DNA from: Sphingosinicella sp. YJ22
GTDB lineage: Bacteria > Pseudomonadota > Alphaproteobacteria > Sphingomonadales > Sphingomonadaceae
Direction: 5' to 3'
Assembly (NCBI RefSeq): GCF_011320075.1
Contig: NZ_JAANPA010000014.1
Span: 1 to 62,515, forward strand
Length of the DNA: 62,515 nucleotides
Under the pieces are notes generated by a model. The model was not told the DNA's origin and searched no databases. It saw only the letters and a program-made list of their open reading frames with translations. A program made the position numbers and the translations under genes. This document shows, in pieces, positions 7,911-17,144 of the stretch (the stretch's first letter is position 1; each line of letters opens with the position of its first letter).

Positions 7911-8057
7911 TCACCCCCGCCGGTTCGCGGTCGCGAAGCCGTAGGCGCCGCCGACCACGGCGCCGACGATCGGGCCCACGAAGGGCAGCGGGATCGCGAT
8001 CAGGGCGCCGATCCCGGCCGCGATCGCCGTTCGTTTCGCCACGGGATTGTCGAGCAT
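7911..8057 (-). CDS. Glycine-zipper membrane miniprotein
   Basis: 48 residues, beginning MLDNPVAKRT, then one long hydrophobic segment rich in Gly/Ala/Ile (GALIAIPLPFVGPIVGAVV) and ending ATANRRG. A strong AAGGAAGG ribosome site lies 5-6 nt before the ATG at 8057, and a TATAAT-like -10 lies within the inverted repeat just upstream. It should be a single-pass or hairpin inner-membrane peptide; the role is unknown. It is too short for routine gene callers but has its own start signals and a downstream terminator. Confidence 0.75.
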   Translation of the reverse strand: MLDNPVAKRTAIAAGIGALIAIPLPFVGPIVGAVVGGAYGFATANRRG

Positions 8058-8079
8058 GACACCTTCCTTTCGTGAAGGT

Positions 8080-8097
8080 GTATTATAGGAATAATAC
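8080..8097 (-). promoter_or_regulatory. Promoter/operator palindrome upstream of miniprotein
   Basis: GTATTAT-AGGA-ATAATAC is a perfect inverted repeat with 7-bp arms. On the minus strand it contains CTATAATAC, a good -10 box, 24-40 bp before the miniprotein start. A regulator binding the palindrome would block this promoter. Confidence 0.5.
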
Positions 8098-8122
8098 GGC
8101 TCGGCGCAAGGACCAGGACAGC

Positions 8123-8389
8123 CTAACGATAGACGTCCCGGCGATGGGCCACCCGCACGACCAGGATGGTGATGCGTGAATCCTCGATCCGCGCCACCAC
8201 GCGGTAGTCGCCGATACGCCAGCGCCAGAAGCCGCCATGCTCTCCCTTGAGCGCCGCGCCGAGGCTGCGCGGATCGTCGAGCGGGGCGATGCGCGTCTCG
8301 AGCGTCCTGACGATGCGTGCCGCAACCGCGCGGTCGAGCTTTTTCAGCTCCTTGGCGGCGTCCGGGTGAAATTCAATCGTCCAGGCCAA
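8123..8389 (-). CDS. RelE/ParE family toxin
   Basis: 88 residues with the compact RelE/ParE layout: an N-terminal strand (WTIEFHPDAAKELKKLD), two helices, then the core strands FWRWRIGDYRVVARIED and ITILVVRVAHRRDVY. The conserved Arg/Tyr/His near the C-terminus are those associated with mRNA cleavage at the ribosome in RelE-like toxins; ParE-type gyrase toxins share the fold, so the target is not certain. It overlaps the antitoxin's 3' end by 17 bp, the usual translational coupling. Confidence 0.9.
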   Translation of the reverse strand: MAWTIEFHPDAAKELKKLDRAVAARIVRTLETRIAPLDDPRSLGAALKGEHGGFWRWRIGDYRVVARIEDSRITILVVRVAHRRDVYR

Positions 8390-8591
8390 GCTCGGTCTTC
8401 AGCTGCTCCAGCGGGATGGCGTCCCCCTCACGGAAACCGCGCATCCGCTCCTCGGCCAGGTAGAAATCCTCCAGATCGTCGAGATGGGTCTCGATCGCCT
8501 CGCGCGCGTAGAAGGTCTTGGTGCGTCCGGTCCTCGCGGCCAGCACTTCCAGCCGTCTCTCGGTTGCCTCGTCAAGTCGTACCGCAAGCAT
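8373..8591 (-). CDS. RHH-type antitoxin (RelB/CopG-like)
   Basis: 72 residues from the ATG at 8591, which has an AGGAG site 7 nt upstream; the longer frame starting at 8654 would run through the promoter and is not preferred. N-terminal ribbon-helix-helix (MLAVRLDEATERRLEVLAARTGRTKTFYARE) for DNA binding, then a helical C-terminal tail (EERMRGFREGDAIPLEQLKTELGL) that should wrap the toxin. It should autoregulate the operon through the palindrome at 8606-8617. Confidence 0.9.
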   Translation of the reverse strand: MLAVRLDEATERRLEVLAARTGRTKTFYAREAIETHLDDLEDFYLAEERMRGFREGDAIPLEQLKTELGLDD

Positions 8592-8604
8592 GGCGCGTCT
8601 CCTG

Positions 8605-9084
8605 CTATACATGTATATCATTGGGTGAGTCACGGCAAGGCGCCAGACGCGCAAGATCCGGCTCGACCCAGCCCAGCCGCGCCTGCGGCGAAAAGAGGAG
8701 GTCGCGGCTGTAGAAGCGAAGCGGCCAGTCGCGGCGGCCTTCGGGCTCGCTCAGGAGCGCGTTGACCCGGTCGGCGAGGCCCCTGCCCGCGCTTCGCGCC
8801 AGGGCGGCGCGGACGCCCGCGATGTAAACCTGGGTGATCGTCTCGTGATAGCCTTCGCTGTCGCTGTTCACGCCGCCGACGCTCTCATTGTAGCGGCGGA
8901 TGAGGGTCGGCAGGTCGCGCTCGGGGGCGATGTCCGGGCGCTCGAGGATCAGCCAGGCGCAGGTCGCGAGATGGGCCTCGTGGGTCCATTCCGCCTTGGC
9001 CAGGGTACAGGCGATCATGCCCTCGCCCACCCGGCGGATGCTCGCATCGTCCGCGAACAGGCGCGGCTCGTGTTCGGTCGTCAT
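8605..9084 (-). CDS. Conserved hypothetical protein (all-helical, no named family)
   Basis: 159 residues, cytoplasmic, no signal or membrane segment. Motifs: CTLAKAEWTHEAHLATCAWLIL, a YNESVGGVNSDSEGYHETIT block and a C-terminal PLRFYSRDLLFSPQAR. I recognise this as a small conserved family in alphaproteobacteria whose WTHxAH and GYHETIT signatures contain possible metal or acid-base residues, but no function is assigned. Its last codons extend into the antitoxin promoter, so transcription may read through into the toxin-antitoxin pair. Confidence 0.75.
   Translation of the reverse strand: MTTEHEPRLFADDASIRRVGEGMIACTLAKAEWTHEAHLATCAWLILERPDIAPERDLPTLIRRYNESVGGVNSDSEGYHETITQVYIAGVRAALARSAGRGLADRVNALLSEPEGRRDWPLRFYSRDLLFSPQARLGWVEPDLARLAPCRDSPNDIHV
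8606..8617. promoter_or_regulatory. Toxin-antitoxin operator palindrome
   Basis: TATACATGTATA is a perfect 12-bp palindrome 15 bp upstream of the antitoxin start. This is the expected place for an RHH antitoxin-toxin complex to bind. It also overlaps the stop region of the gene ending at 8605. Confidence 0.6.
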
Positions 9085-9145
9085 GCGTGTCTCCCCAAAA
9101 AGAAAGGGAGCGCGCCGGCCCTCGCCGACACGCTCCCTGTAAATG

Positions 9146-9171
9146 CTCCCCTCCCGCCTGCGGGAGGGGAG
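9146..9171 (-). terminator. Hairpin terminator downstream of pckA
   Basis: CTCCCCTCCCG / CGGGAGGGGAG, an 11-bp perfect stem with a 4-nt loop, 8 bp past the pckA stop. No T-run. It resembles half of the palindromic repeat family found at 5964-6092 and 21266-21427. Confidence 0.55.
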
Positions 9172-9178
9172 GTTCGCG

Positions 9179-10810
<1,632 letters not shown>

Positions 10811-10988
10811 CTGGATACTCCCTGCAATAGCCAATGCGAGCGTTGGGCCATGGTTTTGCCCCGCTCGTTCATGGCCCGGCCCCATATCGAAAGGGGGCCG
10901 ATCCGTCAAAGGCTGGCAGGACGGGTAGCCTTGGGCCTACGCCACCGCTAAACCCGCCCGTTCCGGAACGAAGGGCCTGGTTTCGCGC

Positions 10989-11696
10989 ATGGCGATCACG
11001 ATCGCGCTCGTCGACGACGACCGCAACATCCTCACCTCGCTGTCGGTGGCCCTGCAGTCGGAAGGGTTCGTCACGCGCCTCTACAGCGACGGCGAGAGCG
11101 CGCTGAAGGCGCTCAGCGACAATCCGCCCGATCTCGCCGTGCTCGACGTGAAGATGCCGCGGATGGACGGCATGGAATTGCTCCGTCGCCTGCGCGAGAA
11201 GAGCGCGATTCCCGTCATCTTCCTCACCTCCAAGGACGACGAGCTCGACGAGGCCCTCGGCCTCGCCATGGGCGCCGACGACTATATCGCCAAGCCCTTC
11301 TCTCAGCGGCTTTTGATCGCCCGAATCCGCGCGGTGCTGCGACGGACCGAGATGCGCGCTCAGCCCGAGGGCAGCGGCGCGGAGGCCGAGGCGAGCGAGA
11401 TCGAGCGCGGGCGCCTAAGCATGGATCCGGCCCGCCACCGCGTGCGCTGGGACGGCAAGGAAGTCGCCCTCACCGTCACCGAGTTCCTGATCCTGGAAGC
11501 GCTTGCGCAGCGGCCGGGCGTGGTGAAGAACCGCAACCAGCTGATGGACGTCGCCTATCAGGACGACATCTATGTCGACGACCGCACCATCGACAGCCAC
11601 ATCAAGCGGATGCGCCGCAAGTTCCGAGTCGTCGATTCCGAATTCAAGGCGATCGAGACGCTCTACGGCATCGGGTATCGCTTTGCCGAGGAGTGA
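10989..11696 (+). CDS. chvI: Response regulator ChvI (OmpR family)
   Basis: 235 residues. Receiver domain with acidic pocket DDD (9-11), phospho-acceptor Asp53 in [11 protein letters not shown] and the AKPF lysine near residue 103. C-terminal winged-helix DNA-binding domain (residues ~135-233, [37 protein letters not shown]). Partner of the kinase that starts inside its 3' end. ChvI-type regulators control envelope, acid-stress and central carbon genes in alphaproteobacteria. Confidence 0.96.
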   Translation: MAITIALVDDDRNILTSLSVALQSEGFVTRLYSDGESALKALSDNPPDLAVLDVKMPRMDGMELLRRLREKSAIPVIFLTSKDDELDEALGLAMGADDYIAKPFSQRLLIARIRAVLRRTEMRAQPEGSGAEAEASEIERGRLSMDPARHRVRWDGKEVALTVTEFLILEALAQRPGVVKNRNQLMDVAYQDDIYVDDRTIDSHIKRMRRKFRVVDSEFKAIETLYGIGYRFAEE

Positions 11697-13236
11697 CCCG
11701 CAGGAGCTCTCGGTCAACTGGACCCGGCGGGTCTCGCTCCGCCACCGAATCCTCGCGGTCAACATCTTCGCCATCGCGATCCTCGCCGGATCGATCCTCT
11801 ATCTCGACAGCTTCCGCAGCCGTCTCACCCAGGCGCGCGTCGAGCAGGCCGCGACCGAAGTGACGATGATCGCCCGCTCGCTGAGCCAGGTGCCCGATCC
11901 CCTCCACCAGCCCCTGCTGGTCCGCCTCGGCCGCGATAGCGGCGCCCGGCTGCGCATCTACAGCCCGGACGGAACCAAGCAGGCCGATAGCTGGTCTGAC
12001 GCCGAGCCGACCTACCAGCTTCCCGACCCCGCCGACGAGCCGTGGCCGCGCTGGTTCGCGCGCGCTCTCGACAACGGCTTCGACGCGATCGTCGGCGCTC
12101 CGCAGCCGCCCTTGCTCGAGCTGCCGGAGGACGACCGCCTGCAGAGCTGGCCGGAAGCGATGGAAGCCCACGACCGGACGACCACGACGACGGCGCTTCG
12201 CCGCGCGCCGGAAGGCACCGCCTTCGTCACCGCGGCCGCGCCGATCGAAAGCGACGGGCGGGCGGTGCTGCTTCTCAGCGACAATGCCACCGAGATCCGC
12301 CGGGTGGTTCGCGCCGAGCGGCTGACCCTCGTCATCATCCTGGTCGCGACGATTACCGTATCGGTGCTTCTGTCCCGCTTCCTCGCCCGAACGGTGGCGG
12401 GCCCGCTGCGGCGGCTGGCGCTGGCCGCGCACCGGGTCCGGCTCGGCCGCTCGCGCGAGGTCGACGTGCCGCGACTTCCCGAGCGGCGCGACGAGATCGG
12501 CCTGCTCGCCCGAGCGCTCCACGACATGACGCAATCCTTGCGTCACCGCATCGACGCCACCGAGGCGTTCGCGGCCGACGTCACCCATGAACTCAAGAAC
12601 CCCCTCGCTTCGCTTCGCTCGGCCGTCGACAGCCTGGAACGGACGCAGGACCCGGCACTCCAGGCGCAATTGCTCGACATCGTCCGCCAGGACGTCAACC
12701 GGCTCGACCGGCTCGTCGTCGACATCGCAGACACCTCGCGGGTCGACGCGGAGCTGTCACGCGCGCGCTTCGAGCCGGTCGATCTCGGCGCGCTGATCGA
12801 CGTCATGCTGCCCGGCTGGGAACAGCGCGCGCAGGACGGGCAGCGAGTCGCCTTCGCCCGCCCGCAGGGCGGCAGCGCGGTGGTCATGGGGGATGAATCG
12901 CGCCTCGCCCGGCTCATCGACAACCTCGTCGACAACGCCCTGTCCTTCTCGCCCTCCGGCGGCCTGGTGACGATCCGCATCCTGCGCCAGCAGCACGACA
13001 TGCTGGTCAGCGTCGAGGACGAGGGACCGGGCGTGCCCGCCGACCAGCGCGAGGCGATCTTCGGCCGCTTCCACAGCGTCCGCCCGGACGAGGATTTCGG
13101 CCGCCATTCCGGCCTCGGCCTCGCCATCGCCAAGGCGATCGCCCAGGGCCATGGCGGCAGCATCGAAGTCGGCGACCGTCCCGACGGACGGCCCGGCGCC
13201 TGGTTCCAGCTGCGCATACCGGTGGGGCAATCATGA
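11683..13236 (+). CDS. chvG: Sensor histidine kinase ChvG
   Basis: 517 residues from a TTG at 11683 overlapping chvI by 14 bp; the GAGGAG that overlaps this start makes it somewhat uncertain. TM1 (~residues 24-45), periplasmic sensor region, TM2 ([17 protein letters not shown]), HAMP, then HisKA with His302 in [13 protein letters not shown], and a complete HATPase_c with N-box ([10 protein letters not shown]), G1 (EDEGPGVP) and G2 ([12 protein letters not shown]). It phosphorylates ChvI. HPr kinase begins in its stop codon (ATGA), so envelope signalling and PTS control are co-transcribed. Confidence 0.94.
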   Translation: MPRSDPQELSVNWTRRVSLRHRILAVNIFAIAILAGSILYLDSFRSRLTQARVEQAATEVTMIARSLSQVPDPLHQPLLVRLGRDSGARLRIYSPDGTKQADSWSDAEPTYQLPDPADEPWPRWFARALDNGFDAIVGAPQPPLLELPEDDRLQSWPEAMEAHDRTTTTTALRRAPEGTAFVTAAAPIESDGRAVLLLSDNATEIRRVVRAERLTLVIILVATITVSVLLSRFLARTVAGPLRRLALAAHRVRLGRSREVDVPRLPERRDEIGLLARALHDMTQSLRHRIDATEAFAADVTHELKNPLASLRSAVDSLERTQDPALQAQLLDIVRQDVNRLDRLVVDIADTSRVDAELSRARFEPVDLGALIDVMLPGWEQRAQDGQRVAFARPQGGSAVVMGDESRLARLIDNLVDNALSFSPSGGLVTIRILRQQHDMLVSVEDEGPGVPADQREAIFGRFHSVRPDEDFGRHSGLGLAIAKAIAQGHGGSIEVGDRPDGRPGAWFQLRIPVGQS

Positions 13237-13664
13237 GCGAGACGGTTCACGCGACTTGCGTTTCGATCGGCGGGCGGGCGGTGCTGATCTTCGGCCGCTC
13301 GGGCGCGGGCAAATCCGACCTCGCGCTGCGCCTGATCGACCGCGGCGCCACGCTCGTCAGCGACGACTACACGATCGTCGCGGCGCGGGGCGGCGCCCTT
13401 GTCACGTCCCCGCCGGCGACGATCGCCGGCAAGATGGAGCTTCGGGGTGTCGGCATCATCGACCTGGCGCATGACAGCGGCGTGCCCGCCGCACTGATCG
13501 TCGATCTCGACCACGATCCGGACCGCTTGCCGGAACCGGGCACCCGTGACATCGCCGGAGTCGCCATCCCCGTAATAACCCTGCACGGCCTTGAGCCGTC
13601 GGCACCCATCAAGGTAGAGAAAGCGCTCCTCCTTCACGGACTCGGCTCCTCTTGCCCGCCCTAG
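13233..13664 (+). CDS. hprK: HPr kinase/phosphorylase, short alphaproteobacterial form
   Basis: 143 residues, consisting only of the catalytic domain; the N-terminal domain of the Firmicutes enzyme is absent, as is normal in alphaproteobacteria. P-loop GRSGAGKSD (21-29), SDDY metal-binding motif and the signature stretch GKMELRGVGIID. It phosphorylates the regulatory Ser of HPr, here Ser48 of the gene at 15015. Overlaps chvG by 4 bp and the next gene by 13 bp. Confidence 0.93.
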   Translation: MSETVHATCVSIGGRAVLIFGRSGAGKSDLALRLIDRGATLVSDDYTIVAARGGALVTSPPATIAGKMELRGVGIIDLAHDSGVPAALIVDLDHDPDRLPEPGTRDIAGVAIPVITLHGLEPSAPIKVEKALLLHGLGSSCPP

Positions 13665-14614
13665 CCCATCCTCAGCGCCTCCTGCTCGTCACCGGCCTGT
13701 CCGGCGCCGGCAAGTCGACCGTGCTTCGGACCCTCGAGGACGTGGGCTGGGAAGTCGTCGACAACCTGCCCCTGTCACTGCTCAATCACCTGCTCGCGAC
13801 GCCGCCGGGATCGGGCGGCGGCGAGCAGAGGCCGCTGGCGATCGGTCTCGACACCCGCACCCGCGGTTTCGACGCCGAGCGGATCGTGCGGCAGGTCAAG
13901 AAGCTCGCCAGCGACGACCGCTACCCGGTCGAGCTGCTCTATCTCGACTGCGCCGGAACCGAGCTGCTGCGCCGCTATTCGGAGACGCGCCGCCGCCATC
14001 CGCTGGCTCCGGACCGCCCCGCGACCGACGGCATCGCCGAGGAGCGCGAGCTGATGGCGCCGCTCCGACGCTGGGCCGATCATGTCATCGACACGACCGA
14101 CACCGACTCGAACGCTCTGCGCCAGGCGATCCGCACCCGCTTCGCCGGCGGCGGCGACATTCCGCATCTGTCGGTGGTATCGTTCGGCTTCGCGCGCAGC
14201 GTGCCGCGCAACGCCGACCTCGTGTTCGACATGCGCTTCCTCAGGAACCCGCATTGGGACGAGGCGCTGAGGCCGCTGACCGGCACCGACGCCGCTGTCC
14301 GCGACTATGTCGCGGCCGACGAGGCCTACGACTCCGCGCTCGCGAAGATCGAGGACCTGCTCGTCACCCTGCTGCCGCGCTACCGGGCGGAAGGAAAATC
14401 CTACGTGACGGTGGCTTTCGGCTGCACCGGAGGGAGACACCGCTCGGTCCATGTCGCCGAACGGGTCGCCGCACGGTTGCGCGAGGCGGGTTTTTCGCCC
14501 ACGGTCGAACATCGTGATCTCGCGCTCCCGCCCCGCGACCAGCTGGAGGGCGGCGGCGAGACCGAGATGGCGGCCCGGGGGCGAGCCGCCGAACTGTCCA
14601 AGGTGAGTGAATGA
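13652..14614 (+). CDS. rapZ: RNase adapter / nucleotide-binding protein RapZ
   Basis: 320 residues from a TTG at 13652. P-loop GLSGAGKST (residues 15-23), a second nucleotide motif around residues 65-70 (GLDTRTRG), the LDCAGTELLRRYSETRRRHPL segment and the C-terminal GCTGGRHRSVHVAERVA metabolite-sensing motif are diagnostic. In E. coli RapZ senses GlcN6P and directs RNase E to GlmZ. In alphaproteobacteria it is encoded with HprK and PTS proteins, as here, and the role there is less well defined. Confidence 0.95.
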   Translation: MPALAHPQRLLLVTGLSGAGKSTVLRTLEDVGWEVVDNLPLSLLNHLLATPPGSGGGEQRPLAIGLDTRTRGFDAERIVRQVKKLASDDRYPVELLYLDCAGTELLRRYSETRRRHPLAPDRPATDGIAEERELMAPLRRWADHVIDTTDTDSNALRQAIRTRFAGGGDIPHLSVVSFGFARSVPRNADLVFDMRFLRNPHWDEALRPLTGTDAAVRDYVAADEAYDSALAKIEDLLVTLLPRYRAEGKSYVTVAFGCTGGRHRSVHVAERVAARLREAGFSPTVEHRDLALPPRDQLEGGGETEMAARGRAAELSKVSE

Positions 14615-15018
14615 TTGGTCTGGTTCTGGTGACGCATGGGCAGCTTGCCCGCGAGTTCATCGTCGCCATGGAGCATGTGGTGGGGCCGCAGGAACGAATC
14701 CTGCCGGTCTGCATCGGTCCCGAGGACGACATGGAGGCTCGCCGCGACGACATCGCCAAGGCGATCGCCGCGGTCAACGAGGGCAACGGAGTCGTCATCC
14801 TCACCGACCTGTTCGGGGGGACCCCGTCGAACCTCGCCATCTCGCTGATGAAGTCGGCCGAGATCGAGGTGATCGCCGGCGTCAACCTGCCGATGCTGAT
14901 CCGCCTCGAAGGTGCGCGCAAGACGATGGACGTCCGCGCCGCCGTCGCCGCAGCGCGCGAGGCGGGCCGCAAATATATCTCCGTCGCTTCCGAGGTGCTC
15001 GGGGAGACGGCGGGTTGA
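14611..15018 (+). CDS. PTS EIIA component, mannose family (EIIA-Man/AraC-type regulatory)
   Basis: 135 residues starting in the rapZ stop (ATGA). Active-site His9 in LVLVTHGQLA, then the conserved LTDLFGGTPSNLA and GVNLPMLIRL motifs of the mannose-family EIIA fold. No EIIB, EIIC or EIID gene is linked, so it should be the terminal phosphate acceptor of a regulatory (non-transport) phosphorelay fed by HPr. Confidence 0.93.
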   Translation: MIGLVLVTHGQLAREFIVAMEHVVGPQERILPVCIGPEDDMEARRDDIAKAIAAVNEGNGVVILTDLFGGTPSNLAISLMKSAEIEVIAGVNLPMLIRLEGARKTMDVRAAVAAAREAGRKYISVASEVLGETAG

Positions 15019-15287
15019 GCTCGGCCTCGCGGACCGTCGCGGTCACCAACAAGCGCGGCCTGCACGCGCGGGCGAGCGCCAAGTTCGTGACCCTGGCCGC
15101 CTCGCTACCCGCCCAGATCGAGGTCGAGAAGGACGGGTCGAAAGTGTGCGGCACCTCGATCATGGGCCTGATGATGCTGGGCGCCGCCAAGGGCGACACG
15201 ATCGTGATCAGCGCGGCGGGCGACGGCGCCGAGGCGGCGCTCGACGCGCTCGCCGAGCTGGTCGAGGCCCGCTTCGGCGAGGAATGA
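15015..15287 (+). CDS. ptsH: Phosphocarrier protein HPr
   Basis: 90 residues from a TTG that overlaps the EIIA stop (TTGA). Histidine phosphorylation site His17 in KRGLHARAS and regulatory Ser48 in the GTSIMGLMML helix, the target of HprK two genes upstream. It passes phosphate from EI (encoded elsewhere) to EIIA. Confidence 0.95.
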   Translation: MSSASRTVAVTNKRGLHARASAKFVTLAASLPAQIEVEKDGSKVCGTSIMGLMMLGAAKGDTIVISAAGDGAEAALDALAELVEARFGEE

Positions 15288-15297
15288 GCGGGCGCGC

Positions 15298-16113
15298 ATG
15301 ACCCGCCAGATCACCGCTTTCTCAAACCCGCTGATCAAGCAGGTCCGCGGCCTTCGCGAGAAAAAGAACAGGCGCGCCGAGGGGCTTTTCCTCGCCGAGG
15401 GGCTTCGCATCCTGACGGAAGCGCGCGAGGCCGGCCGGCTTCCGGAGGTGCTGCTGTTCGCGAGCGGGCATCGCCACCCGCTTCTCGACGCGCTGATCGA
15501 GGCGACCGCGGCGGCCGGCGGCGACGTCGTCGAGACCAATGCCGAGATCATCGGCAAGATCACCGCCAAGGACAATCCGCAGACCGTGATCGGCGCCTAC
15601 CGAATGTTCGGGGGCAGGCTAACGGATCTCGACCGCGGCGCGGCACCGTTGTGGGTCGTCGCCCAGGCGCTGCGCGACCCCGGCAATATCGGCACCATCC
15701 TGCGCACGGGTGATGCGGTCGGCGCGGGCGGGCTGATCCTGATTGACGACTGCGCCGATCCCTTCTCGGTCGAGGCGGTGCGGGCGTCGATGGGGGCGAT
15801 CTTCACCCAGAAGGTCGCGGCGGCGCCCTGGCCGGACTTCGTGCGCTGGCTTCGCGAGGGGCCGGGCACGCTGGTCGGCACCAGCCTTAAGGCGACCCAC
15901 GATTATCAGGAGCCGCGCTATCCGGCGCCGACCTTCATCCTCGTCGGCAACGAACAGGCAGGGCTTCCCGAGGCCTATGAGCAGGAGTGCGACCTGCTCG
16001 TCAAAATGCCGATGCTGGGCAAGGCGGACAGCCTCAACGCCGCGGTGGCGACCGCGGTGATGGCCTATGAGGTGATCAACCAGCGGCGCCACACCGGGAA
16101 ATCCCCAGATTGA
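15298..16113 (+). CDS. TrmH/SpoU family RNA 2'-O-methyltransferase
   Basis: 271 residues. N-terminal substrate-binding domain (residues ~10-95, KKNRRAEGLFLAEGLRIL) and C-terminal SPOUT knot methylase with the three motifs: ALRDPGNIGTILRT (motif 1), LVGNEQAGLP (motif 2) and MPMLGKADSLNAAVATAV (motif 3). It methylates ribose in rRNA or tRNA with SAM; the exact site cannot be read from sequence. It lies 10 bp after HPr, possibly in the same transcript. Confidence 0.92.
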   Translation: MTRQITAFSNPLIKQVRGLREKKNRRAEGLFLAEGLRILTEAREAGRLPEVLLFASGHRHPLLDALIEATAAAGGDVVETNAEIIGKITAKDNPQTVIGAYRMFGGRLTDLDRGAAPLWVVAQALRDPGNIGTILRTGDAVGAGGLILIDDCADPFSVEAVRASMGAIFTQKVAAAPWPDFVRWLREGPGTLVGTSLKATHDYQEPRYPAPTFILVGNEQAGLPEAYEQECDLLVKMPMLGKADSLNAAVATAVMAYEVINQRRHTGKSPD

Positions 16114-16192
16114 CGTAACCCCCTGTAAAGCTCTTGTGGATCAATGTGCTGGCGCGGGAACTCCGCCGGCGATCGGGGACTTCGGGGGCGTG

Positions 16193-16363
16193 ATGGACGG
16201 GGACGGTTCAACCAAGGTGACCATGCCGAAATGGCCGGCATGGATCATGCTCGCGGTGATGGCGGCGAGCGCCTATCCGGCACTGACCGCGAGCGCCCCA
16301 AGCGCGGCCGCGGCCGAGAAGCCGGCGCCGGCGCAAGGCCAGGCCCTCAAGCTCGCCAACTGA
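16193..16363 (+). CDS. Hypothetical small single-helix protein
   Basis: 56 residues from ATG 16193 (an internal ATG at 16223 would give 46). A hydrophobic segment (WPAWIMLAVMAASAYPAL) followed by an Ala/Pro-rich tail looks like a signal peptide or anchor. There is no strong Shine-Dalgarno and no family I recognise. It could be a real small exported protein or a chance frame. Confidence 0.35.
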   Translation: MDGDGSTKVTMPKWPAWIMLAVMAASAYPALTASAPSAAAAEKPAPAQGQALKLAN

Positions 16364-16420
16364 GCTTCGCGCCGCTGCCGGTCAGCAGAACTTCATCTGA
16401 CAGCCCTCATTGGACCGGAT

Positions 16421-17143
16421 GTGAAACATCATCCGCTCCTCGCTCTTTGCGCACTCGCCCCGCTTGCGGCCTGCACCGCGCCGATCATCGATAGCCCCGT
16501 CGCACCCGCGGTTCCCGCAGCCCCTGACCGAACCACCTACCGAGCGCTCGGCACCGAGCCTTTCTGGAACGTCACCATCGTGGACGGACGGATGGTCTAC
16601 CAGGATGCGGAGCAGCGGGTGATTAACGTGCCCACGCCCGAGCCGCGGCCGAGCTTCAACGGGCGGCGCTACGTTAGCCAGCGCCTGACGATCGACATCA
16701 CGCACGGCCGCTGCAGCGACGGGATGAGCGACCGCGTCTATGCCGACACCGTGCTGGTCCTTGCCGACGGCCGCGAGCTGCGCGGCTGCGGCGGCGCGAT
16801 CCTGCCGCCGGCGACGCTTGACGACACGAGCTGGCGGATCGTCGCGATCGACGGCGCCGACGTGTCGCGCGAGGACGGCTACGAGATTCAGTTCGAGGCG
16901 AACCGGCTGAGCGGCCGCGCCGGCTGCAACCGCTTCGGCGGTTCCTATCGGGTGAGCAGCGACGGCTTCCAGGCCGGGCCGCTGGCGATGACCCGGATGG
17001 CCTGCCCCGGTGCTCGGATGGCACATGAGCAGGCCGTGGCGCGGCTCCTCGCGGGGCGGGTGCGGCTCTATTATCCCGACGGCGACACGCTGATCATGCG
17101 CGGGGTCGCCGGCGGCGAGATCCGGCTAAGGCGGTCGATCTAG
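16421..17143 (+). CDS. META-domain (HslJ-like) lipoprotein
   Basis: 240 residues from GTG 16421. Signal peptide with lipobox LAAC (Cys ~18). The first domain (residues ~35-125, ALGTEPFWNVTI) is a DUF/COG3650-type region; the second (residues ~135-235) is a META domain with the signature ANRLSGRAGCNRFGGSY. META proteins such as HslJ are associated with motility or antibiotic tolerance in enterics; the role here is unknown. Convergent with rmuC, with a single base between the two stop codons. Confidence 0.88.
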   Translation: MKHHPLLALCALAPLAACTAPIIDSPVAPAVPAAPDRTTYRALGTEPFWNVTIVDGRMVYQDAEQRVINVPTPEPRPSFNGRRYVSQRLTIDITHGRCSDGMSDRVYADTVLVLADGRELRGCGGAILPPATLDDTSWRIVAIDGADVSREDGYEIQFEANRLSGRAGCNRFGGSYRVSSDGFQAGPLAMTRMACPGARMAHEQAVARLLAGRVRLYYPDGDTLIMRGVAGGEIRLRRSI

Positions 17144-17144
17144 G

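Noticed and set aside
7749-8075. 108-codon plus-strand frame
   Set aside because: No start signals and implausible composition. It is antisense to the 48-residue miniprotein, which has a good ribosome site and promoter.
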